Shown in pieces: positions 43,957-52,588 of a DNA stretch of 64,000 nt (positions within the stretch are counted from its first letter, which is position 1; every line of letters begins with the position of its first letter). Below the pieces are notes generated by a model. The model searched no databases and was not told the origin of the DNA. It saw only the letters and a list, made by a program, of their open reading frames with translations. Source of the DNA: Nostoc linckia NIES-25 (GTDB lineage Bacteria > Cyanobacteriota > Cyanobacteriia > Cyanobacteriales > Nostocaceae); the NCBI RefSeq assembly GCF_002368035.1, contig NZ_AP018222.1, forward strand, positions 1,311,630 through 1,375,629, given 5' to 3'. Both the position numbers and the translations under genes were made by a program.

Positions 43957-45180
43957 ATGCCAACATTTGTTGCTCGTGTTCGGGATTCTCAAGGAAAATC
44001 TCGAACAGAAAAAATTAGTGCCGAATCCTTGGCGCAAGCTCGTACTAGTCTCAGAGAACAAGGTTTTGTAGTTCAAGAACTTAAAGAATCTAAAGGCTTT
44101 CAAGCAGGATTGGATATAAAGAAAATCCAAAATTCCTTTGTGAAAGTGTCTGTTAAAGATAAAGCGGTTTTTTCCCGTCAATTTGCCGTTTTGATGAATG
44201 CGGGAGTTGCGATCGTTAGAAGTCTGGGAGTACTTTCTGAACAGTGTAGTAATACTAAACTCAAACAAGCTCTCGTGGAGATTAGTAACGATGTTCAAAC
44301 TGGAATGAATCTTTCAGAAGCAATGCGGAAGCATCCTGACTGCTTTGATGGATTATATGTGAGTATGATTCAAGCTGGCGAAGTTGGTGGTGTTCTAGAC
44401 GAAGTATTGAATCGTTTAGCCAAGTTGTTAGAAGATGTTGCTCGCCTACAAAACCAAATTAAATCAGCATTATCTTATCCAACGGTTGTGGGTTTTATAG
44501 CAGTTGCTATCTTTCTCGGTATGACCATTTTTCTGATTCCCGTTTTTGCGAAAATTTTTACAGAAATCGGAACTGAATTACCACCTCTAACCCAATTTTT
44601 GATGGATGCTAGTCTATTTTTGAGAAGTCCAAAAGTTTTCGGGCTTATCGGTGGACTTGTAGGATTGAAAATTGCCTATTCAAAGTACTCTAAAACTCCT
44701 GTTGGTCGCCAAACAATCGATCGCCTTTCTCTGAAAATGCCTTTATTTGGTGACTTGATTCAAAAATCTTCTGTTGCACGTTTTAGCCGGACTTTTGGTT
44801 CTTTGACTCGTTCGGGTGTGCCAATTTTAACTTGCTTGGAAATTGTCCGAGATACATCAGGAAACCAAGTAATTGCTAATGCTATAGATGCAGCCCGCGT
44901 AGAGATTCAACAAGGAGGCATGATTAGCATTGCTTTGCAAAGAGATAAAGTGTTTCCGGCTATGGCAATTCAGATGATTAGTATCGGCGAAGAAACCGGT
45001 GAGTTAGATGGAATGTTGATGAAAGTTGCCGACTTCTATGAAGATGAAGTTGAGCAAGCAGTAAAAGCACTTACCAGTGTTTTAGAACCAATTATGATTT
45101 TGGTTTTAGGGGGAATGGTTGGTACAATTTTGCTGGCAATGTATTTACCAATGTTTAAGGTATTTGAAAAACTGGGATAG
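43957..45180 (+). CDS. pilC: Type IV pilus inner membrane platform protein PilC
   Basis: A 407-residue polytopic protein that anchors the PilB/PilT motors. I start it at the ATG at 43957 (MPTFVARVRDSQGKSRTEKI); an upstream in-frame ATG in the repeat patch adds only 14 doubtful residues. Two GspF domains are visible, each with the VGE/GEETGELD-type motif (IQAGEVGGVLDEVL and ISIGEETGELDGML), and three transmembrane helices. Confidence 0.96.
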   Translation: MPTFVARVRDSQGKSRTEKISAESLAQARTSLREQGFVVQELKESKGFQAGLDIKKIQNSFVKVSVKDKAVFSRQFAVLMNAGVAIVRSLGVLSEQCSNTKLKQALVEISNDVQTGMNLSEAMRKHPDCFDGLYVSMIQAGEVGGVLDEVLNRLAKLLEDVARLQNQIKSALSYPTVVGFIAVAIFLGMTIFLIPVFAKIFTEIGTELPPLTQFLMDASLFLRSPKVFGLIGGLVGLKIAYSKYSKTPVGRQTIDRLSLKMPLFGDLIQKSSVARFSRTFGSLTRSGVPILTCLEIVRDTSGNQVIANAIDAARVEIQQGGMISIALQRDKVFPAMAIQMISIGEETGELDGMLMKVADFYEDEVEQAVKALTSVLEPIMILVLGGMVGTILLAMYLPMFKVFEKLG

Positions 45181-45189
45181 GGGATTAAG

Positions 45190-45390
45190 AGTTAGGAGTT
45201 AGGAGAGACGCGATGAATCGCGTCTGTACAAGAATTAAGAGTTAAAGCTCTTAATTTATGATTTTTAATTATTAAATAATTAATTTTATTCTTAACTCTT
45301 CAACTCCAACTATAAACTAACTAATTTTATATTCTTAACTCCTCACTCCTTACTCTTGTACAGACAAGGATTCATCGCATCTCCTAATTA
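45190..45390. repeat. Long inverted repeat with palindrome copies after pilC
   Basis: AGTTAGG units and the palindrome AGACGCGATGAATCGCGTCT (45206-45225) with GTACAAG are mirrored at 45340-45388 (CTTGTACAGACAAGGATTCA, then CTCCTAA). About 100 nt of AT-rich DNA lies between. It may terminate pilBTC transcription as one large hairpin. Confidence 0.7.
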
Positions 45391-45397
45391 ATTGACT

Positions 45398-45958
45398 ATG
45401 ACTATGCAAAAATCTCAGTACGAAGCGAGCTTGGCAGAGTACAGTAATCATCAGGCTGCGATCGCCTTACTAAAACAACACCGTCCCTACTTGGAAATGA
45501 TTCCCAGTCTACGCCGTCCAGATGAAAGTGTAATCTCTATCCCTTTACCAATCGTTCGTCTTCGTCAGACTGCTACAACAGTTTCACAAACAATTTCTCT
45601 GCCTTGCGATGTGGCAATTTTGATGTGCGATCCAGAGTGGAAAATTAAAACGGGAGTAGAGATTTTAATCTTTATCCATCGTCCCCATGAAGACTTTTCT
45701 GATTTGTTAGGACGTTGGCGACAATCCCAAGTTGTTTTAGACAATGATTATGAATGGTTGATGCCTCTACGCCACAGCCATATTTTGAGCGAGGGAGCTA
45801 ATAGCATATATCCTTTATTTGTGGTTTTTTCTGAGACATCAGAACGCATCCAACGGGGTCTTGTAGGAGCAGAACTTCCATTTATTATGCAGGCATCAAA
45901 TTTTTTCTTTGAAGAGAATTCTACAGACGCTTTTTATCGAGAAGCTCCACCAGCTTAA
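45398..45958 (+). CDS. Unknown 186-residue protein
   Basis: No family recognised. The protein is soluble, with alternating strands and helices (VRLRQTATTVSQTISLPCDV, TGVEILIFIHRPHEDFSDLL) and an aromatic C-terminal part. It lies between pilC and a toxin-antitoxin locus on the same strand as pilBTC but behind a large hairpin, so a link to pili is not shown. The start is ambiguous (a TTG and two ATGs within 13 nt); I use the first ATG. Confidence 0.65.
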   Translation: MTMQKSQYEASLAEYSNHQAAIALLKQHRPYLEMIPSLRRPDESVISIPLPIVRLRQTATTVSQTISLPCDVAILMCDPEWKIKTGVEILIFIHRPHEDFSDLLGRWRQSQVVLDNDYEWLMPLRHSHILSEGANSIYPLFVVFSETSERIQRGLVGAELPFIMQASNFFFEENSTDAFYREAPPA

Positions 45959-46038
45959 TCATAATTGGCTATAGGGCGATCGCCAACTAACTGCACTTGA
46001 GACTAAAGGCGATCGCTTTGTTATAAAACCTCATCAAT

Positions 46039-46568
46039 TTAATCAAAAATAGAAACTACATTAATACTAGTTACTCGATGCATGGGCTTTGTTTTTTTCT
46101 CAGTTGTGACTAATTCTTCTGCACCAACTGACAACGCAGCAGCTACATGAAGCGCGTCCATAGCTGCTAAACCATACTGAGAAGCAATTTGGTAAGCCTC
46201 TTGAACGATATGAGCCAAATCGTTCGCCCAATAGGTAAGGGACTTCCAAGAAATAAATTATCCACTCTTGTGGGGTGGGCGTCTCGCCCGCCCGGTGACA
46301 GGGGCGGACAAGATGTCCACCCCACAAGAAAAGTTGTATATTTTTTTATTTGGAAGTCCCTAACATCGCTAAAAAACTCTTCATAGAATTGAGCTTCTTC
46401 TGTTTGCTTGTTATAAATCGCTTTGGGGGTTACTTCCAATTTTACAAACTCACTAGAGGCGAATTCCCGTTGGGAATCTCCTAATATTTCAAGGGTTTTT
46501 TCGGCAATTCTACCAACACCATCTGTTGCGCTAAGTAACACTCCTGAATCAATGTAAGTTATTTTCAT
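46039..46568 (-). pseudogene. PIN-domain toxin gene split by a MITE
   Basis: The first part encodes MKITYIDSGVLLSATDG and on to FYEEFFSDV. Then a 122-bp element (46239-46360) with TAA on both sides shifts the frame. Removing the element and one TAA restores a 134-residue frame: FFSDVTYWANDLAHIVQEAY, then AAMDALHVAAAL, TTEKKTKPMHRV and a TAA at 46039. PIN acidic residues (Asp7, Glu in KLEV, Asp in MDALH, Glu in TTEK) are all there. It overlaps the antitoxin gene by 4 nt. As it stands the RNase is truncated and probably dead. Confidence 0.85.
46239..46360. mobile_element. 122-bp MITE-like element with TAA target duplication
   Basis: The ends GGGACTTCCAA and TTGGAAGTCCC are perfect inverted repeats. 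Inside, GTGGGGTGGGCGTCTCGCCC pairs with GGACAAGATGTCCACCCCAC to make a nearly full-length hairpin. TAA flanks both ends (46236-46238 and 46361-46363) as a 3-bp target-site duplication. No transposase is encoded; movement must be in trans. Confidence 0.88.
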
Positions 46569-46807
46569 TCTTCTCTACTCTGTAGCCCGCCTCTGCGACT
46601 GGCAAGTTCTTTTTCGATTTCATCTTCATCTAATAAATGTTTACCAGAAGCAACAATCCTAGTACGAATTTGCTGCAAACGTTCTCCCAAGGGAGTTTTA
46701 TTTGCAGTGTTTTTCAAACTAAGAAATTCAACAAAATCTAAAACTTCCTCTTGTTTGTGTTGTGGAAGAGAACGCCACTTTGTTAATAACTCTTGTTCTG
46801 TACTCAT
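46565..46807 (-). CDS. VapB/DUF2281-like antitoxin
   Basis: An 80-residue acidic protein: MSTEQELLTKWRSLPQHKQE then EVLDFVEFLSLK, a helical antitoxin pattern of DUF2281-type proteins, with a charged C-terminal toxin-neutralising tail (DEDEIEKELASRRGG). The ATGA overlap with the PIN gene supports a two-gene toxin-antitoxin operon. With the toxin broken, it is free to decay or to act on paralogous loci. Confidence 0.8.
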   Translation of the reverse strand: MSTEQELLTKWRSLPQHKQEEVLDFVEFLSLKNTANKTPLGERLQQIRTRIVASGKHLLDEDEIEKELASRRGGLQSREE

Positions 46808-46891
46808 TAGTATTCACCACTATTACTACTTGTATTGTGATTGGGTATTTTTATTTTAGAATATGACATTTAATCTTACTCACGAACAAAA

Positions 46892-46924
46892 AGCTCCCCG
46901 ACTTCTTAAAGAAGTCGGGGAGCT
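46892..46924 (-). terminator. Strong terminator of the pilMNOQ operon
   Basis: Sixteen-bp perfect arms (AGCTCCCCGACTTCTT and complement) around one A, followed on the minus strand by TTTTTG. It lies 41 nt after the pilQ stop codon. The CCCCGACTTCTT half matches the hairpin at 21151. Confidence 0.92.
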
Positions 46925-46965
46925 GAGCCTTTACGAGAAGTGACTCACCTTGTACATTATCCTTG

Positions 46966-49413
46966 TTACTGGCCACTAGGAAGCTTCAAGCCCCGACGCT
47001 CAAGCATTTGCCGTACCTGTGGGCTGGGGGTGTAATTATAGCCGTAGGACGAGTTCTCAGAGTCATCCATAATCTGAGGTGTGAGCAACACAATTACCTC
47101 GTTGCGCTGGTTGGATCTGTTTGTACTTCTAAACAGCGAACCAATTAACGGCAGATCTCCTAAAATAGGAATCTTTGAGACACTTGTCCGGTCTGAATCT
47201 TGAATAATACCTGAGAGAATTAGCGTTTGACCATCTCTCAAGCGAATCGAGCCAGAATTGAGAGAGCGCTCAGATACCAAGAATATTTGTTGACTACCAC
47301 CACCTCCAACATTGATAGTAGCTGGAGCTTGGGGCGCCTTGACGACAGGAGCTACTGATAGGGACACAAAGCCATTGTCGTCAATCCGTTCGACTTTGAC
47401 AGCTAGAGTTAAACCCACTCGGTCTTTTTCTGCTGAAATCGTTTCTGTAGCAAGATTTGAATCACGAACGATTTCCCTTTTAATATTGCCTACAACTTCC
47501 TGAGTTAGGTTAACATTAGCGGTTTGACCTTCTTGGACAATTAAGGTTGGGTCTGTCAAAATCTTGGCATTGCCATTTTGGACTTGAGCCTGCAAGCTAG
47601 CGAGCAGGCGTTTGGGGAATTGGAAAAGAGAAGGCAAAGCTGTAGTAGCTGTTCCAAGAGTACCTTGTGTAACACTTGATGTACCATCGGCGTTTATTTT
47701 AATGATGTTATCGGTTGCTGGAGTGATATTAGTGAAACCTGGTTGTAGGGGGTTTGTATTAGTAGGTGCAACCGGTTGATAGAAATTGCCACTTCCTGGA
47801 TTTGCGACTCTAGTGATGTTGCCGTTTGCGTCTACTACTACTGTACCTGGAGTTGTTCCTGGAATAGCTACGCTACTGTTCGGGTCAAGAAAAGGCGTTC
47901 CTGTTACAGGATTTTGGATGACTGGTGTACTAGTCACACTACTTGACGCTTCAGCTCTTGTGGCTGGTCTCGAACCCCCAAAATTTAGAGATGCTGCACC
48001 ACCATCATTTGTAAAGTAGTTGTTGCCAATCCCAAAGGAAAAGCTAGTGTTGTAGTCTTGAGTATTCAAGAGGTTAACATCGATAATCTTGACGTTGACT
48101 ACCACCTGACGACGCCGGATATCCAACTGAGTTAGTTGAGACATTGCCATCTCAACTAGTCTGGGAGGCCCAATTAAAGTCAGAGAATTGGTGCGCTCGT
48201 CTCCTAATGCCTGTAAACCTCTGAGTAATGGGTTCGAGTCTTTAAATTCAGCGCGTTGAGTTTCGAGTCTGGTTTCTGTAGTCGTCTGAGTTTGGGTGAT
48301 TGGGGCAGCTCCACTACCCACAGGAACAGCATTAACGCTTGTAACTTGTCGTTCTCGGCTGACGGCGCTTTCTGCCCCCAAGCCGACTAAAAAATTCAGG
48401 GCGACTCCTACCGTTACCTGATTGAGTCTCAGGCTACGCATAACCATGTCACGGGTCGCATTGGGTAGTTTTGGCCCTACGAAGACTGTGCGATTACTGC
48501 GGTTAGCTTCTAAACCACTCAGGCGCAACACGTAGTTAAACACATCTTGCACTGGCTCGTTTTCTATATCTAACGAGATTGTTTGAGAGGCTGCTTGTGC
48601 AGTAGCACCTTGCTGACCTCCACCACCTTGTTCGCTTCCTACATAAGCCAGATTCAAACCAGCCGCACGAGCAAGCAATGACAAAACTTCACGCACCGGT
48701 GCATCTCGTAGTACTAAACGGGGTACGCGTTCTTGTGTTGCTAAGTCGATGGTGCTAGGAGAAGCATCGGTAGCAGAAATAGCAATATCTCCCACAGGTG
48801 GGGCAACGGCTCTCGGTAAGAAAGGTGGAGCTTGGCTCACGGGCTGACCCGGCCCAGCTGCTTGTGCTGGTTGTCCGTCGATGGTGACTTGGGGGTTGGG
48901 AACGAGAACGTCTGGCTTTTGACCTGTTTGAGCGGGAGTAGAAGCAGGGGGCGCTGTCGCTGTGGATGTTGGCGTTGTTGGCGTTGGTGCTGATACACTG
49001 GTGCCAGCAGATGGGCTAAAGCTGAGTGTAATTCCATTTGGCGATCGCACCACAGGTTCGCTGCCAGGTACATTGTTGCTGCCAGTTACCGTCACCCGAA
49101 CACTATTGGCATCAAGTTGATTAACTTCTACCGAAGCAATTCCCGGTGCTGGACTATCTTGACGGAAACTATTACCTTGTGGTAAGCGTAATTGAGTGTT
49201 AATAATGTCTGCAACTAAAGCCTTACCTCTTTTAGTGGTAAAAACTTGGGGACGCGACCCTGAAGAAGTTTTTAAAACAACGCTAACTCCACCATTAGCT
49301 TGATTTAACTGTACGTTAGTAACTTGAGCAATTTGCGCCCAAACTGGTTGAGCTGCCAAAAACACAAAAGCAGCAGTGCCTAATATAAAACTATTACTAT
49401 GAACCTGTTTCAC
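46966..49413 (-). CDS. pilQ: Type IV pilus secretin PilQ
   Basis: An 815-residue outer-membrane pore for the pilus. Signal peptide (SFILGTAAFVFLAAQPVWAQ), AMIN domain (about residues 30-135), Pro/Thr/Ala-rich linker, STN/N-domains (LVLRDAPVREVLSLLARAAG) and secretin core with VPILGDLPLIGSLFRSTNRS at the C-terminus. It starts at GTG with GAGGAA upstream. A long Asn/Thr-rich insert (about 490-590) lies inside the core. Last gene of pilM-N-O-Q. Confidence 0.95.
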   Translation of the reverse strand: MKQVHSNSFILGTAAFVFLAAQPVWAQIAQVTNVQLNQANGGVSVVLKTSSGSRPQVFTTKRGKALVADIINTQLRLPQGNSFRQDSPAPGIASVEVNQLDANSVRVTVTGSNNVPGSEPVVRSPNGITLSFSPSAGTSVSAPTPTTPTSTATAPPASTPAQTGQKPDVLVPNPQVTIDGQPAQAAGPGQPVSQAPPFLPRAVAPPVGDIAISATDASPSTIDLATQERVPRLVLRDAPVREVLSLLARAAGLNLAYVGSEQGGGGQQGATAQAASQTISLDIENEPVQDVFNYVLRLSGLEANRSNRTVFVGPKLPNATRDMVMRSLRLNQVTVGVALNFLVGLGAESAVSRERQVTSVNAVPVGSGAAPITQTQTTTETRLETQRAEFKDSNPLLRGLQALGDERTNSLTLIGPPRLVEMAMSQLTQLDIRRRQVVVNVKIIDVNLLNTQDYNTSFSFGIGNNYFTNDGGAASLNFGGSRPATRAEASSSVTSTPVIQNPVTGTPFLDPNSSVAIPGTTPGTVVVDANGNITRVANPGSGNFYQPVAPTNTNPLQPGFTNITPATDNIIKINADGTSSVTQGTLGTATTALPSLFQFPKRLLASLQAQVQNGNAKILTDPTLIVQEGQTANVNLTQEVVGNIKREIVRDSNLATETISAEKDRVGLTLAVKVERIDDNGFVSLSVAPVVKAPQAPATINVGGGGSQQIFLVSERSLNSGSIRLRDGQTLILSGIIQDSDRTSVSKIPILGDLPLIGSLFRSTNRSNQRNEVIVLLTPQIMDDSENSSYGYNYTPSPQVRQMLERRGLKLPSGQ

Positions 49414-49439
49414 AGTTCATTCCTCACCTAAATAAAACC

Positions 49440-49595
49440 TTGTTTAGAATCAATTTTTGAGTAGTTATGAGTACTGAGTTTAAAAAATGAGGAGTTAAGA
49501 GTAATTAGTTAGGAGTGAGGAGTGAGAAGTTAGGAATTAATAGTAGCTCGTAACTCACAACTCATAACTCATAATTCATAACTCATAATTCATAA
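49440..49595. repeat. Inverted AGTTAGG/ACTCATA heptamer repeats between pilO and pilQ
   Basis: GAGTTAGG-like units on the left and CATAACTCATAATTC units on the right are complementary and in tandem, and could fold within the operon transcript. The distance pilO-pilQ (182 nt) is mostly this repeat. Confidence 0.65.
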
Positions 49596-50363
49596 CTACT
49601 TTTTCGGTGCAGCTTTAGCTGCTGCGGCTGCTACTTGTTCTGGACTAAGTGGCATCAATACCTGTAATTGGAATGATGTATTAATACCTGGTGGACCTAC
49701 TCGCACGGGTGTTTTATCTGTTGCGGATCTTGACTCGGCTGGAGCTAAAGTTGATTGATAATCTTTAACTATCAACAAAGGTTGTAAACGCTCAATATTA
49801 CGAATTATCGATTGAGTTTGTTCGTAGGTTCCTGTAATTTCCGCACTGATACTGCTGCGTTGCAGTTTGCCATCAACTTGTTTTCCTAGACTTCCATCAG
49901 TAATCGGTTCTGGTTGTTGGGAAATTGGCACGAACTTATTGAGTTTGGCTCTGACTCCATTAATGGGAGTTTGAGCATTGCCAGACTCAACTAAGCGGTT
50001 CAGATCCAACAGCAATGTATCCAAACTTTTCTCGTTAGCAAATAAACCTAAAACTTGAACTTTTTGCTGTTTTGCCTGTGCTAGTTCCTCTTTAACTTTG
50101 TTAATCTCTTTGATATTAAGTTTCTTTTGGTCTATTTGCCCTTGAAGTTCCGAGACTTTTGCTTGCTGTTGCTGATAGCTTTCCCAAGCTGGCATCAACA
50201 GGTTTAATACTATATAACCTGCTCCTGCTAAACCAATTACCCCTACCAAAATACCAATGATTTTTGGTGTGAAAGCGATGCCAAATAGTACCGGATGCGC
50301 TGGGGTTGCTGCATCGAATTCTCCGGCTTGGTCGGCAAAATTTAAATCATCACTCAGCGTCAT
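49596..50363 (-). CDS. pilO: Type IV pilus alignment protein PilO
   Basis: A 255-residue inner-membrane protein with one transmembrane helix (IIGILVGVIGLAGAGYIVLN), a coiled coil (QQAKVSELQGQIDQKKLNIK) and a periplasmic ferredoxin-like domain. It pairs with PilN to link the PilM ring to PilQ. It overlaps pilN by 4 nt. The Ala-rich C-terminus (AAAAAKAAPKK) is unusual but common in this clade. Confidence 0.9.
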   Translation of the reverse strand: MTLSDDLNFADQAGEFDAATPAHPVLFGIAFTPKIIGILVGVIGLAGAGYIVLNLLMPAWESYQQQQAKVSELQGQIDQKKLNIKEINKVKEELAQAKQQKVQVLGLFANEKSLDTLLLDLNRLVESGNAQTPINGVRAKLNKFVPISQQPEPITDGSLGKQVDGKLQRSSISAEITGTYEQTQSIIRNIERLQPLLIVKDYQSTLAPAESRSATDKTPVRVGPPGINTSFQLQVLMPLSPEQVAAAAAKAAPKK

Positions 50364-51136
50364 TTTGAAATGACTCCCGTTTGTTGGATACTACGAATTC
50401 GAGCCACTAGTCCCACTGTGCCTTTTTTCTCCAACTCCCGAATTAATTCCGAAGCAGGAACATCATTCATGGCCGATTGAATGGTGTATTTAACGACTTG
50501 TGGAGGCTTAATTGTTACACCAGGAACTGATTGAGCAGCACCTGATTTTATAGGAGCATCTACTAAGGTTGCGGTAATAATTCTGCTTTCTGAAGACTTC
50601 AAGAATTGGGACTGTTGCAAGCTCAATAAAAAATCATTGACATCGTTAAAAGAACGAGCTAATCCGGTAATTTCTAATCCTCCTGCTGGATTATTTGGCG
50701 GTTTACCTTCCGCCACAGCAATAGGTGGGATTTGCCTGATGTTCTCAATTTGTACTGCTACAGGAATGCGATCGCGTAAATCTTGCAGCATTGCTGACCA
50801 AGGGCGAATTTGATCGAATACAGTGACTAAAGCCTGGGTTTCCCCCTTAATTGCGGTCGTCTCGGCCTTGATTTTATTCAAGTTTCCGATTTCTGTATCT
50901 AGCCTCTTGCTTTCCTGATCTAGCTGTGCTATTGTGCCATCTAGCTCAACGATCTTCCCTTGCAACAACCACCAACTAACTCCTAACAAACCTGGCAAAC
51001 CTACACCAAGTGCAACTCCCACATATATTGGCGTTAAATTCCCTCCAGGAAGACTGAGGCCTAGTTTTACCTTTTTGTCAGGCTTTTTCTGAAATGCTGG
51101 GCGGTCTTTAAGAAAGTTCACATCCAAACTGTACAT
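50360..51136 (-). CDS. pilN: Type IV pilus assembly protein PilN
   Basis: A 258-residue bitopic protein. I start it at the ATG at 51136 (MYSLDVNFLKDRPAFQKKPD), which fits the PilN N-terminus that docks into PilM; a frame start 24 codons upstream lacks homology. The transmembrane segment (IYVGVALGVGLPGLLGVSWW) is followed by a coiled coil and a periplasmic domain. The 4-nt overlap with pilO indicates coupled translation. Confidence 0.9.
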   Translation of the reverse strand: MYSLDVNFLKDRPAFQKKPDKKVKLGLSLPGGNLTPIYVGVALGVGLPGLLGVSWWLLQGKIVELDGTIAQLDQESKRLDTEIGNLNKIKAETTAIKGETQALVTVFDQIRPWSAMLQDLRDRIPVAVQIENIRQIPPIAVAEGKPPNNPAGGLEITGLARSFNDVNDFLLSLQQSQFLKSSESRIITATLVDAPIKSGAAQSVPGVTIKPPQVVKYTIQSAMNDVPASELIRELEKKGTVGLVARIRSIQQTGVISK

Positions 51137-51287
51137 TTTCTCACACCAACTAGAGATAAATATTATGGTTTGAGAATTCTCAAACAGTGTGACTGTCAAA
51201 ACAGACAATCCAAAATTTAAAATCCCTCTTGAAAAACTTCTATCTAATGAAGCCTTAGCTCAAAGTTTTCTCAAAATCCAAAATTAG

Positions 51288-52445
51288 TTAGACCTCCCGC
51301 ATTCCTAGACCAAGTACGACTGCCAACCCAGAGCGTTGTACTTGTGGATATTTGTCGCTGTCAACTTCCAAAGACAAAGCACCGATTGGATCTATTTGGA
51401 CAGTTGGCAAGCTTAATCGTTGGGTAAAGAATTCATCAAGCTGTTGGAGTCCACCTCCAGGCCCAGCTAATAAAATCTGCGCTACTTCCAAATTTTCACT
51501 TTGATTGAGGTAAAAATCGATGGAACGGCGCAGTTCATCTGTTAGTTCGCCCAATACTCTCAATATCGCTGCCATCCCAGGATTGAGTTCGGTGACGCCA
51601 GTTTTGCCGCCGTCTATGGGAGTTGGGGTGATGACCATCCCATATAACATTTCCATATCTCGTGATGCAGGTAAGCTCATTGCCCTAGCGAGGGCAGTTT
51701 GCATTTGATAAGTTCCTATGGGTACCGTGCGGGAAAATTGCGGTACACCGTTAACAATGATGGCAATTTCTGTGCTGTCGAACTCTATATCAACTAGTAC
51801 TGCTGCTTCTTGGGGGCCAAATTGTCGCAATTGATCGCGAATAGTCCGAATGAGAGCAAAACTGTTAATTTCTAAAACATCGATTTGTAATCCTGCTTGC
51901 TCGAATGTACTGATATAGGTATCTGTTACCTCCTTGCGGGTGGCAACTAACAGTACCTGTACTTTTTCAATGCCATCTTCATCTACAAAGTACCCAAGTT
52001 TCTGATAATCTACATCAGCTTCTTCACGAGGATAGGGTAAATACAGACCTGCTTCATGGTTTAGTACCATTTCCCGCAGTTCCTTGTCATCTAACTCTGC
52101 TGGTACTGGTATCAGACGGACGATAGAATCTCGCCCTGGTACACCGGTAGCAACATGAGAAGCTTTGATTTTGCTTTGGGCTAGCGCTTCTTGAATTAAC
52201 TGCGCCATTGCTGGAGGGTCGGTGATTTGACCATCGGTAACTATACCTTCGGGAACTGCTACCGATGTCAAAATTTCTAGTTTCAAGCCTTGACGCTGTT
52301 TGCGTAGCTGAACTACATTTATTCGTTCGGGAGCAAGTTCAATGCCGATCCCTTTATTTGATTTGCCAAACAGACTATTGAAGCTTTTCACCACAGTTGT
52401 GCCCGCTGGACTGCTAAATTGAATTGGATGTTGGGCATTGGGCAT
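51288..52445 (-). CDS. pilM: Type IV pilus actin-like protein PilM
   Basis: A 385-residue actin-fold ATPase forming the cytoplasmic ring. Motifs are GIGIELAPERINVVQL (phosphate 1), AVLVDIEFDSTEIAIIV (phosphate 2) and ILLAGPGGGLQQLDEFF (adenosine). The annotated ATG falls inside a TGGGCAT heptamer repeat. A GTG at 52394 or 52391 (VVKSFNSLFGK) is nearer the usual family start, so the first ~17 residues may not be translated. Confidence 0.92.
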   Translation of the reverse strand: MPNAQHPIQFSSPAGTTVVKSFNSLFGKSNKGIGIELAPERINVVQLRKQRQGLKLEILTSVAVPEGIVTDGQITDPPAMAQLIQEALAQSKIKASHVATGVPGRDSIVRLIPVPAELDDKELREMVLNHEAGLYLPYPREEADVDYQKLGYFVDEDGIEKVQVLLVATRKEVTDTYISTFEQAGLQIDVLEINSFALIRTIRDQLRQFGPQEAAVLVDIEFDSTEIAIIVNGVPQFSRTVPIGTYQMQTALARAMSLPASRDMEMLYGMVITPTPIDGGKTGVTELNPGMAAILRVLGELTDELRRSIDFYLNQSENLEVAQILLAGPGGGLQQLDEFFTQRLSLPTVQIDPIGALSLEVDSDKYPQVQRSGLAVVLGLGMREV

Positions 52446-52460
52446 TGGGCATTGGGCATT
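52432..52460. repeat. TGGGCAT heptamer repeat at the pilM start
   Basis: Four TGGGCAT units in tandem. Read on the minus strand they give ATGCCCA repeated, offering potential start codons in all three frames just before pilM. Confidence 0.8.
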
Positions 52461-52588
52461 TCGATCTATTCCCTATTCCCCATTCCCTATTGCCTAGTTA
52501 TGTTTACTACTGGTAATTGATTTAGCCTATAATCTCGTCAATTCTGCATAAGATTTTCACCACGAACAAGCGTAAAAATACTGGGAAG

